From contig NZ_BMUT01000001.1 in assembly GCF_014650335.1 (NCBI RefSeq), positions 549,037 to 613,036 of the forward strand: a stretch of DNA of 64,000 bases, written 5' to 3'. How positions within the stretch are numbered: position 1 is the stretch's first letter; every line of letters starts with the position of its first letter. The position numbers were made by a program, and so were the translations under genes. The notes under the pieces were generated by a model. That model was not told the origin of the DNA and did no database searches. It saw only the letters and a list, made by a program, of their open reading frames with translations. This document shows, in pieces, positions 34,788 through 41,554 of the stretch. This stretch comes from Streptomyces hiroshimensis (GTDB lineage Bacteria; Actinomycetota; Actinomycetes; Streptomycetales; Streptomycetaceae).

Positions 34788-35522
34788 TCAGAGCGTGCCG
34801 GTGCCCGCTGGCCACCGGCCCAGCCAGAAGGCAGCAGTGGAGGGCTGTTTTCCGCCCAGGGTGGAGCCGTCGTGGGGCAGCAGCTCGGTGGGGGCTAGGT
34901 AGCCGTCCCCGGGATCCAGGCGGATGCGCAGGCATTGCAGCGGCCGCCCCTGGGTGACATAGCGCCTCACGTCGTCCGTGTGCGGGTAGTGGTGTTCCGG
35001 GTCGGGATGAACGAGTCGGTAGATCTCTTCGATGTCCCGGTCACCGAGGAGGAAGTAGCGGACGCCGGGTCCTAGGTTCAGGCAGAGCCTGCGTCGGCCG
35101 TCGCCCCGGGCCCCGTAGGGGAGACGGTCCCAGTTGTCGACGTGGAGGCCGAGGCGTCGCCCGGTGGCGGGGTCTTCAGTCGTGGTGCGCGCGTCTCCAG
35201 GATTCGTGACGCAGCCCAGGAAATCGGCCGGACAGCGGTCCGCGAACGGATAGAGGTCGGCGGCGGTCGCGTGGATGTCCGATACCTCTTCCGCCCGAAT
35301 GACCGGCAGGGGCTCGCGCACCAATTCGATCAGCGTGCCGTCGGGGGTGCCGGGCTCGGCCTCGAACCATTGGGCTTCCCTCATGTTCAGCGGCCGCCAG
35401 TCACCGGCCGGCACGACTGCCCCATCGTCGTATTCCGCTTCATCGTGGCTCAACCGGACGGAACCGATCTCACACCGCTCACGGAGGCTTCCGCACTGGC
35501 CGAACGCCAAGCTCACTGCCAT
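34788..35522 (-). CDS. Probable 2OG-Fe(II) oxygenase of the RiPP locus
   Basis: A 244-residue soluble protein. H127 and D129 in LGLHVDNWDRLP give the HxD half of a 2-His-1-carboxylate iron site, with H217 in ELLPHDGST as a plausible distal His. Strand-like blocks such as LCLNLGPGVRYFLL and LQCLRIRLDPGDGYLAPTE fit a cupin/double-stranded beta-helix. It is the last gene of the set with the radical SAM enzyme and precursor, so hydroxylation of the peptide (for example on Asn or Asp) is the natural guess. Family assignment is tentative. Confidence 0.6.
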   Translation of the reverse strand: MAVSLAFGQCGSLRERCEIGSVRLSHDEAEYDDGAVVPAGDWRPLNMREAQWFEAEPGTPDGTLIELVREPLPVIRAEEVSDIHATAADLYPFADRCPADFLGCVTNPGDARTTTEDPATGRRLGLHVDNWDRLPYGARGDGRRRLCLNLGPGVRYFLLGDRDIEEIYRLVHPDPEHHYPHTDDVRRYVTQGRPLQCLRIRLDPGDGYLAPTELLPHDGSTLGGKQPSTAAFWLGRWPAGTGTL

Positions 35523-35549
35523 CGTCGTCCCTCTCGTCCTAGGCAGGGG

Positions 35550-36236
35550 TCATTCGTCGTCGAGGTCTTCGCCGTAGGTGACCTCCAGCTCGGCGGCCAG
35601 CGCATCGGCCAGTTGGGCGACCTGGGCCCGGTCAATAAGGACCTTCTTGAGCGCGGCCGTTCCGCGTAGCGTGCTCAGGTCATTGCCTCGAAGGTCGCAG
35701 TCGCGGTACTTGCCGCCCTCGAACTCGGCGAGCCGCAAGTCACACGCTTCGATGGCCACTGAGCCGAGGTCACAGGCCCGGACGGTTGTCTCCCGGAGGG
35801 TGCACTTCGAGAAGATCACCGGGCCGGTGGCGCGGACTCGGTCGAGGGTGGCGTAGTCGAACTTGCAGTTTTCGAAGAGGACGTTGTCCAGGGCCACGTC
35901 CTCCAGGAGTGCCCCCATCAGCTTGCAGTTGCTGAACGTAACGCGGGACAGCTTGCCGTCCGACCATTTCAGAGAGGAGAGGTCGCAGTCCGAGAACTGC
36001 ACCGAGTCGGCCCGCACCTCGTGGAACCGGGCACGCTGGGTCCTCACCCGCTGGATGCGGCCGTCCAGCAGGTGTGTGCCGACGAGGTCGAGTTCACGGA
36101 GGTCCATGTCGGCGTACTGGAACTCTGCGACTCGGCCCCGGCCGCTTTCGAGTGACTGGACGTTCGACAGGTACAGGCCCGGCTCATCCAGGGCGGGCAG
36201 GGTCACGCTCACACGGCGTACCTTGCGCGATTCCAT
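35550..36236 (-). CDS. Pentapeptide-repeat-like protein of the RiPP locus
   Basis: A 228-residue protein whose middle shows right-handed quadrilateral beta-helix periodicity: FQYADMDLRELDLVGTHLLDG, VQFSDCDLSSLKW, VTFSNCKLMGALLEDV, VLFENCKFDYATLDRV and VIFSKCTLRETTVRACDL. Pentapeptide-repeat proteins of this size (the Qnr, MfpA and McbG types) can protect DNA gyrase, so self-immunity is possible. The ATG at 36236 has a GAAGGA site. It lies 69 bases after the precursor stop. Confidence 0.8.
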   Translation of the reverse strand: MESRKVRRVSVTLPALDEPGLYLSNVQSLESGRGRVAEFQYADMDLRELDLVGTHLLDGRIQRVRTQRARFHEVRADSVQFSDCDLSSLKWSDGKLSRVTFSNCKLMGALLEDVALDNVLFENCKFDYATLDRVRATGPVIFSKCTLRETTVRACDLGSVAIEACDLRLAEFEGGKYRDCDLRGNDLSTLRGTAALKKVLIDRAQVAQLADALAAELEVTYGEDLDDE

Positions 36237-36305
36237 GCGCTCTTCCTTCACGGTGTCAGCCGGTGGCACGCCCGCGTCCGCGCAGGCGTGCCAGGGGGGA
36301 GCCGT

Positions 36306-36500
36306 CTACTTCTTCTTGTTCCAGTTGTCCCAGGTCGGCTGGTTGTTGAAGGTCACCGGAGGCTCCTTCGCCCAGTTGTCCCAGGTGGGTCGGTTGTCGA
36401 ACTTGGCGTGGATCGGTCCACCCTGCGGGCGGCCGAACGCGGCGATCAGCTCACGCACCACGGGCGCGTCGGTGGCAGTGAGCTGCTCCAGTAAGGTCAT
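36306..36500 (-). CDS. RiPP precursor with duplicated aromatic-X-Asn core
   Basis: A 64-residue peptide with a helical leader (MTLLEQLTATDAPVVRELIA) and a C-terminal core of two 12-residue repeats at 34-45 and 51-62, identical at 9 positions. Four motifs follow aromatic-X-Asn: F34-D-N36, W40-D-N42, F51-N-N53 and W57-D-N59. Each PTWDNW block is conserved exactly. This is the pattern used by radical SAM enzymes that form three-residue cyclophanes. The ATG overlaps the maturase stop (ATGA) and an AAGGAG site lies 8-9 bases upstream inside that gene. The tail ends in three Lys. Confidence 0.85.
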   Translation of the reverse strand: MTLLEQLTATDAPVVRELIAAFGRPQGGPIHAKFDNRPTWDNWAKEPPVTFNNQPTWDNWNKKK

Positions 36501-37651
36501 GCGATCTGCTCCTTCTTCGCGGTGGTGGACAGGGCCATTACCAGGGCCTGCCGGGAAACACGGCAGTAGTTCGTCTCTGTGGTGGCCAGGCTCCCGTTCT
36601 CGAAGTAGCGGTTGCCGGCCTGGGCACCCCGGCAGAAGTCGAAGAACTCGCATTCGGCCTGGCAGCGCTCCAGGCCGGTCAGGAACTCGCGGACGTAGCG
36701 CAGGTGGGGGGCTTCCCTCAGCATGTGCGCGATGGTTTTCTCCCGTACGTTCCCGGCAAGGAAGTCGGCGTAAGCGGAGTCGCTGGTGTCGGCCAGTTCC
36801 GGCGATAACAACACGACGTCGCCGTTCCAGGTCACGGTGGGGATGGGGTCAAGGAGACGGTTGTCCCAGTCATCCTTCTGCCCGCTCCGGGCAAGGCTGA
36901 GGTACTCGGAGATCCGCTCCAGCTCGCGTATCACCGGGCCGCGGTGACTGCGTGACCACGCCAGGACCCGCCGCCAGAACTCCTCGGCCTGATCGCGGGT
37001 GGGCGGCCGGCGCTCGGTATTGACGCCCTCGGTCTCCTCGATGTTGAAGCCCACTGAGTGGCAGCCCAGCGTGGCAACGAAGTCCAGCAGCTCTTCCGGG
37101 TGGCCGATGCCCTCCCGCCCCACCACCGCGATCACCGAGAACGGGATACCGCGCTCCCGCAGAAGACCAACGCCCCGCATGATCCGTTCGAAGGCAGGCC
37201 GGCCCCGGAGGTCTACGCGCTGGGTATTCAGGGCAGCCGGGCCGTCGATGCTCACGCCAACCCGGAACTCGAACTCTTCCAGCAGGTCGCACCAAGCGGG
37301 TGTGACCAGGGTGGCGTTGGTCTGGACGTAGTGGTGCATCCGGCCGTCCTGGCGCAGGGTCTCGAAGGGGGCGAGCAGAGCGGAGAACTTCTCCGTCCCC
37401 AGGGTCAGAGGCTCCCCGCCGTGCCAGACCAGACCCAACGGGTGACCGATGCTGGCGAGGCCGGCAAGGGACTCAGCCACGGCTGCGGCCGTAGCGGGCA
37501 ACATGTCGTTCTTCAAGCCCTTGTCTCGCAGGTAGCAGTAGAAGCACCCCATGTTGCAGAAACTCGTGGGCTGGACCACGACGGTCTGTGGCTTCCGCGC
37601 GAACCACCGGCCGTACCGGCGGTGCGGCCGACTACCGCAGCGTTGTGTCAT
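36497..37651 (-). CDS. Radical SAM/SPASM peptide maturase
   Basis: A 384-residue enzyme. The SAM cluster motif is C32-NMG-C36-FY-C39, followed by a WHGGEPL motif. The C-terminal SPASM-like domain has C330, C334, C340 and C363, with the last in NYCRVSRQALV. This organisation matches cyclophane-forming maturases of the Grr/Xye/Fxs kind. A GAGGAGGGG site precedes the ATG at 37651. It is the first gene of the four-gene set and is translationally coupled to the precursor, an unusual order since precursors usually come first. Confidence 0.92.
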   Translation of the reverse strand: MTQRCGSRPHRRYGRWFARKPQTVVVQPTSFCNMGCFYCYLRDKGLKNDMLPATAAAVAESLAGLASIGHPLGLVWHGGEPLTLGTEKFSALLAPFETLRQDGRMHHYVQTNATLVTPAWCDLLEEFEFRVGVSIDGPAALNTQRVDLRGRPAFERIMRGVGLLRERGIPFSVIAVVGREGIGHPEELLDFVATLGCHSVGFNIEETEGVNTERRPPTRDQAEEFWRRVLAWSRSHRGPVIRELERISEYLSLARSGQKDDWDNRLLDPIPTVTWNGDVVLLSPELADTSDSAYADFLAGNVREKTIAHMLREAPHLRYVREFLTGLERCQAECEFFDFCRGAQAGNRYFENGSLATTETNYCRVSRQALVMALSTTAKKEQIA

Positions 37652-37730
37652 AGAACCCCTCCTCTTCCGCGGCCTCATCGTCGCCCTGGACTGCCGGCCG
37701 TCTCCGTCAGGAACCCGAGTCCGTTCTTCT

Positions 37731-37916
37731 TCAGGAAGCCGTGGCAGCGTTGACGGCCCGCACGACCGGGGTGGGGGGCCACGGTGGCTTGCGGACGACC
37801 GTCACGCCGTGCTCGTCGCACCGGTACACACCCGCGCGAAGCGGTTCGATGCTGTGCCCGCCACGCGGGCACAGCATGGCGTCAGGACCGCCCCGGGGTC
37901 GGTACCGGGTCACCAC
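37731..37916 (-). CDS. Small Cys/His protein upstream of the RiPP maturase
   Basis: A 61-residue protein with a possible zinc ribbon: LCPRGGHSIEPLRAGVYRCDEHG. Its start overlaps the end of the next gene upstream by 7 bases, so it belongs to the same minus-strand unit, 80 bases before the maturase. No known function. Confidence 0.6.
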   Translation of the reverse strand: MVTRYRPRGGPDAMLCPRGGHSIEPLRAGVYRCDEHGVTVVRKPPWPPTPVVRAVNAATAS

Positions 37917-38155
37917 TGGACCGTCCGGTGCATGCTCGACCAGTGGGCCACCCGGTGCCGAGCGGACCGTGTCTCAGCCGCCACGTCACCGCTCCTGATG
38001 GCCTTGGCCAGGTCGGCATCCAGCAAGCGGCAGGTGCGGCAGGACGGCCCCGGCGCGTCGGCCGGGGCAACGTAGTCGTGGCCCGGCCCGGAGGCGTGGG
38101 GAGTGGTGACCAGATATCGGTAGGCCACAGAGAGGTCCGGGCGCTCTGCCTTCAT
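37910..38155 (-). CDS. Small hypothetical protein with a CxxC
   Basis: An 81-residue soluble protein starting MKAERPDLSVAYRYLVTTP, with a central SCRTCRLLDADLAKAIRSGD and a C-terminal RHRVAHWSSMHR. Short proteins of this style recur in Streptomyces mobile islands. Start and stop are tightly packed between neighbours (3-base gap upstream, overlap downstream). Confidence 0.6.
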   Translation of the reverse strand: MKAERPDLSVAYRYLVTTPHASGPGHDYVAPADAPGPSCRTCRLLDADLAKAIRSGDVAAETRSARHRVAHWSSMHRTVQW

Positions 38156-38157
38156 GC

Positions 38158-38442
38158 TCACCGCCGCTCCCCCTGGGTGGCGGGCTGCACGTAAGCCATG
38201 GCCCGGCAGTAGGTCCAGAACGCGGTGTGGTCGGGTTGGCGGCCGGTGTGGCGCATGCATGCCTGGTGCATGGCCGCGTCGTCACTCCGCTGGACGGTCC
38301 ATTCGCAGGCGAGACACTGGGCGCCGTAGGTGATGGTGTCGGAGTGCACGACGATGCGGTGCAGGACGTATCGCCAGATGGCCCGCAAGCCACGGGCGTC
38401 CTTGACGATCTCGCGGGTTTTCACATGGGCGGTGGTGCTCAC
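38158..38442 (-). CDS. DUF7848-like small protein
   Basis: A 94-residue protein read from the GTG at 38442 (VSTTAHVKTREIVKDARG). The core RYVLHRIVVHSDTITYGAQCLACEW and a HQACMRHTGRQPDHTAF tail resemble a family common in Streptomyces integrative elements (DUF7848), with paired Cys and conserved His/Cys near the end suggesting metal binding. Function unknown. Confidence 0.65.
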   Translation of the reverse strand: MSTTAHVKTREIVKDARGLRAIWRYVLHRIVVHSDTITYGAQCLACEWTVQRSDDAAMHQACMRHTGRQPDHTAFWTYCRAMAYVQPATQGERR

Positions 38443-39089
38443 GGTGCACCCGCTTCCCGCCGAGCAGGGCGGACGGGCTGGCATGGCTGCCGGGGCGTGG
38501 GCACTTTGACGACCCCGCCCTTCCCGACCACGAACGCCCGGTGCGAGTTCGGGCCGCCGTCGGCCGCGCTGTAATGCGCGGGATGCGGTCTCACCGTCGG
38601 TCGGTTGGGATCACTCACCGTATGCTCTTCGCGCTCCGCTTCGGGAGGGGGTAAGTGATCTGCCGGGCCACTTCGAGTGGGGCGTTCATGGTCTTGGGCG
38701 GATGGTCCTTGAAGATCAGAACCCGGCCGTGCTCCGGCTGGCGCATGTCCATCACGCGTCGCCACGCCCCACTGAGGAGAACCCAATCCCCCTCTTTGAC
38801 TCCGTCCGGTGGAACACGGACCTTCTTCATTCCCTAGGGAACCGGAATCTCCTCCGTCACCGGTCGCCTCCTCCTCGCATCTCTCGATCTCGTCCAGGGC
38901 AGCGCGCCACTCGAACCCGCCCCCGGGCGGGAGGAGCCAGACACAACCGGACGGCGAATCGCTGGAGAAACGGACGGGGTCACCGATCCCGTGAACGATC
39001 CCAACCCGACCCCGCCCCGTATCGAGAACACACACGCCCAAGGCGACCCAGTCGGGCAGTACAGGGGGGCTGTTCGGCAGCGTCGTCAT
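38439..39089 (-). CDS. Small-protein reading frame, possibly two genes merged
   Basis: The frame is open for 216 codons, but only its two ends look natural. The first 80 or so residues (VALGVCVLDTGRGRVGIVHGIG, CVWLLPPGGGFEWRAALDEIE) resemble a known small Streptomyces SH3-like protein. The last 60, from a GTG at 38618 (VSDPNRPTVRPHPAHYSAAD), look like a separate small protein. The middle is the out-of-frame reading of the gene at 38615-38830. I suspect two genes whose intervening stop has been lost. Confidence 0.45.
   Translation of the reverse strand: MTTLPNSPPVLPDWVALGVCVLDTGRGRVGIVHGIGDPVRFSSDSPSGCVWLLPPGGGFEWRAALDEIERCEEEATGDGGDSGSLGNEEGPCSTGRSQRGGLGSPQWGVATRDGHAPAGARPGSDLQGPSAQDHERPTRSGPADHLPPPEAEREEHTVSDPNRPTVRPHPAHYSAADGGPNSHRAFVVGKGGVVKVPTPRQPCQPVRPARREAGAP
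38615..38830 (-). CDS. Small hypothetical protein nested in another frame
   Basis: A 71-residue protein, MKKVRVPPDGVKEGDWVLLSG then AWRRVMDMRQPEHGRVLIFKDHPP, with a beta-barrel-like pattern seen in small phage/plasmid proteins of Streptomyces. Its stop overlaps the GTG at 38618 (GTGA), the usual coupling for this cluster, which supports it being real rather than the overlapping long frame. Confidence 0.6.
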   Translation of the reverse strand: MKKVRVPPDGVKEGDWVLLSGAWRRVMDMRQPEHGRVLIFKDHPPKTMNAPLEVARQITYPLPKRSAKSIR

Positions 39090-39155
39090 GCGCTTGAACG
39101 TAGGAGGACGAGGCGCTCAACCTCAACGATCTTCTACAGAATTGCACGCGGGTTA

Positions 39156-40001
39156 CTAGAGGGCGTCAATCGCACTGGTGATCAGGGCACGAGCCTGCCG
39201 ACCGTACACGGCTAGCTCGCCCAGGTCCGTGAACGCCTGTGCGTACTGCTCGACCTCACCGGGCGCCCGGATGTTGACGGCGGCCGTCAACAGCTCTACC
39301 TGCACCTGCTCCTGGTCGAAGATCATGAACGTCTCAAGCGTCCACATACTGCGCGATGCCGCGAAAGGGATCACGCCAAGGGACACGGATGGGAGCGACA
39401 TGACCGTAAGAAGGTAGCCGAGTTGGCCCGCCATCGTCTCCGCGTCCCCGATCCGGTAGCGGAGAACGGACTCCTCCACGAGGAGCGCGAAACGGTGCTC
39501 ACCCTTGTGGATCACCTTGGACCGTGCGACTCGGGCGGCGGCAGCTTCGGCCGAGTCGTCGGGGGTGCCCTGCGCCCTGCTGATGAGCGCGAACAGGGCC
39601 GTGGCGTAGGCTTCGGTCTGGAGTAGCCCGGGGATGACGTTGGAGCAGTAGACGCGAAACTGTTGGGTGCTCTCATACAGCGGAACGCGCGACTCTTGCA
39701 GTCGCCGACTACCGGTTCGCTGAAGCCTCTTCCACTGCACATACATGGAGTCGGCGGAGCGGTTCGCCGCGATGAGATCGTCTGCTTGATCGTCCGCACC
39801 GCAAACCCGGCACCATGTCCTGACGTCCTCGTCCGATGGCGGCGTTCTGGCGTTCTCAATGCGTGACGACTTGGAGGCGTGCCAGCCAGCACGCGTAGCC
39901 AGCTCATGCCCCGTAAGCCCCGCGTCCTTCCTGATATCGCGTAGGCGGCCGGCGATGGCTTCGCGTGCCGCCTGGGCACTGGAAGAAGGCGAGATGGGCA
40001 T
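39156..40001 (-). CDS. XRE-family regulator with DUF5753 domain
   Basis: A 281-residue regulator. The N-terminal helix-turn-helix is at residues 15-70 (LRDIRKDAGLTGHELATRAG, SRIENARTPPSDEDV) and the rest is DUF5753 (YCSNVIPGLLQTEAYATAL, LLVEESVLRYRIGD, VSLGVIPFAA). This is a very common Streptomyces regulator class, often paired with small partner proteins as here. It may control the downstream small genes and RiPP locus. Confidence 0.92.
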   Translation of the reverse strand: MPISPSSSAQAAREAIAGRLRDIRKDAGLTGHELATRAGWHASKSSRIENARTPPSDEDVRTWCRVCGADDQADDLIAANRSADSMYVQWKRLQRTGSRRLQESRVPLYESTQQFRVYCSNVIPGLLQTEAYATALFALISRAQGTPDDSAEAAAARVARSKVIHKGEHRFALLVEESVLRYRIGDAETMAGQLGYLLTVMSLPSVSLGVIPFAASRSMWTLETFMIFDQEQVQVELLTAAVNIRAPGEVEQYAQAFTDLGELAVYGRQARALITSAIDAL

Positions 40002-40024
40002 GGGCTGGCTATCGGACGGGCGGG

Positions 40025-40552
40025 TCAGATCTGGTACTGCTCGTGCGGGATCCCGCGGTCCCAGACGGCTTCGAACGCGGTAGCGCACAGCTTGATGACG
40101 TCCGGGTCTTCGGAGACCTGCGGTTCAGTGTCTACGCCGTCGCCGCTGAAGTGGTTGAACCTCACGATCCGTTCGTCGATCAACCAGAAGTCGACTCCGG
40201 GGAGGGCGAGGTCGAACGTCTGACGTCGAGGCAGCCACCGCACCAACTCACCAGCCGCGACGTTGGTGAACGTAGAGCTGTGCTCGAAGCGGATGTAGTC
40301 GGTCACCGGTTCGGAAACAATCCGGGCCCGACGCATGACTACGCCTCGCTGGACGGTCTCTTGGACCAGGTCCAGCCAGGGGCGCCACCATGAGTCACGG
40401 TCCTCGACGTCCAGACGGTGTCCGGCCTTCCAAGCCTCGAACTCTCCGTTCTCCTGTTCGACCGCGTACACGTCGCGCATCTCAAGGTGAATCGCCGAGT
40501 GCCTCGCGCTGGTCAGCAGCTCCGAGAAGCTGGGCACGTCGTTCTGCCTCAT
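40025..40552 (-). CDS. DUF6879-family protein
   Basis: A 175-residue soluble protein with FSELLTSARHSAIHLEMRDVY, an RGVVMRRARIVSEPVTDYIRFEHS block and DFWLIDERIVRFNHFSGDG. These features define the DUF6879 family that accompanies XRE/DUF5753 regulators in Streptomyces. Its end is 23 bases from the regulator start, and its first 71 bases overlap the gene upstream. Confidence 0.85.
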   Translation of the reverse strand: MRQNDVPSFSELLTSARHSAIHLEMRDVYAVEQENGEFEAWKAGHRLDVEDRDSWWRPWLDLVQETVQRGVVMRRARIVSEPVTDYIRFEHSSTFTNVAAGELVRWLPRRQTFDLALPGVDFWLIDERIVRFNHFSGDGVDTEPQVSEDPDVIKLCATAFEAVWDRGIPHEQYQI

Positions 40553-40766
40553 CACACGCCTTCCTGATGATCGGCACCATGCGAACCGGTACCCGGACTA
40601 CGGCCTCATGGTCAGGGCGGGGGCTGTTCGCCCGGCACTCCTCTTCGGTCTCTTCGTCCGGCTTCCACCCCTGGAACAGGAGGTCGGCGTTCGCCTTGTC
40701 CACCCATGCAGCGGGACAGTTACCGTCGTTGGTGCTGGGATCGATGCCAATGAACTCTAGTGCCAC
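40482..40766 (-). CDS. Small partner protein of the XRE/DUF6879 pair
   Basis: A 94-residue acidic protein read from the GTG at 40766, which follows GGAGG by 5 bases: VALEFIGIDPSTNDGNCPAA, then a CRANSPRPDHEAVVRVPVRM segment. Near-identical small proteins precede XRE genes elsewhere in Streptomyces. It is the first gene of the minus-strand regulator unit. Confidence 0.75.
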   Translation of the reverse strand: MALEFIGIDPSTNDGNCPAAWVDKANADLLFQGWKPDEETEEECRANSPRPDHEAVVRVPVRMVPIIRKACDEAERRAQLLGAADQREALGDSP

Positions 40767-40794
40767 TGTGACCTCCATACCGAGGGCGTTGCAC

Positions 40795-40808
40795 TGTCGT
40801 GCACGACA
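40795..40808. promoter_or_regulatory. Palindromic operator before the regulator unit
   Basis: TGTCGTGCACGACA is a perfect 14-bp palindrome 28 bases upstream of the first gene of the XRE unit. A TTGACG hexamer (minus strand) lies about 4 bases before it. It is the best candidate binding site for the XRE protein in this gap. Confidence 0.6.
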
Positions 40809-40942
40809 ATCGTCAATCTATGCAAGGCGTGTCAAGGCGGCTGCACCTTCACGCCAGTTGCCTTCGCGGGTTGCACAGTTGAGCGGCCATGAACGCCGAA
40901 ACGCCCCCACGCCGGCGGGGTGGCCGGGGCGGGGGCGTGGTC

Positions 40943-41209
40943 TCAGTGGGCCGGTGTGGCTTGCCAGATCGTAAGAGCCAGCGTGACCAGGCTGATAACC
41001 GCTGCCAGACTGGCGAGGGGCCAGCGATTGCGTTCAAGGGCGTCGAGTCGCTTGTCGTGATCGGCTAGCTGTCGGTCGCTCTGGTCGCTGCGCTGGACGA
41101 GGAGGGCCAAGGCGCCGTCGACGCGGGCGAATCCCGCCTCCATGGTTCCTCGGAGGCGCTCGAGTTCCAACGCGACGGCCGCCGCGTCGGCCGGGGCGGG
41201 ACCGGTCAC
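40943..41209 (-). CDS. Phage lysis-cassette membrane protein (XhlA-like)
   Basis: An 88-residue protein with a long amphipathic coiled coil (LELERLRGTMEAGFARVDGALALLVQ) and a C-terminal transmembrane segment (WPLASLAAVISLVTLALTIW). This is the layout of XhlA/haemolysin-type phage proteins that assist holins. The GTG start overlaps the stop of the holin-like gene (GTGA). Last late gene of the prophage. Confidence 0.75.
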   Translation of the reverse strand: MTGPAPADAAAVALELERLRGTMEAGFARVDGALALLVQRSDQSDRQLADHDKRLDALERNRWPLASLAAVISLVTLALTIWQATPAH

Positions 41210-41472
41210 GCACTGCCCTCGCGGTCGTCGGTGGGCAGAGTGGCGCGCGGGTGGGTGCGAAGCCAGGCCGGCATCAGGGACTGCACGCCGGGAATGGCCA
41301 TGATCCGGGTCAGGCCGGCGGCGACAGCGAGCGCGCCGGCCGCCCACGGGAGAGTGGAGAGGATGCCGGACGCGTCGATGATCACAGGCAGGAGGGCGGC
41401 GAGGGTGATCGTGGTCTGAACGGTTGTACGGATGGTGCGCCGGGTGGCGTCGGTCAAGTGGGCGCCTTTCAT
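41206..41472 (-). CDS. Putative holin
   Basis: An 88-residue protein with two hydrophobic segments (TTVQTTITLAALLPVIIDASG and PWAAGALAVAAGLTRIMAIPG) and a charged C-terminal tail, typical of actinophage holins. It lies directly downstream of the endolysin-bearing gene. The class is inferred from size, topology and place rather than sequence signature. Confidence 0.7.
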   Translation of the reverse strand: MKGAHLTDATRRTIRTTVQTTITLAALLPVIIDASGILSTLPWAAGALAVAAGLTRIMAIPGVQSLMPAWLRTHPRATLPTDDREGSA

Positions 41473-41554
41473 CGGGCTCCGGTCCTGGGCGCTCGAGTGC
41501 GCCTTGGCACGGAGGGACAGGATCAGGTTTGGGAGGGGGTGGCGGTGCCGGCGG

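Noticed and set aside
36062..36245. Plus-strand frames across the pentapeptide gene of the RiPP locus
   Set aside because: No ribosome site, no domain, and the minus-strand gene has clear repeat periodicity.
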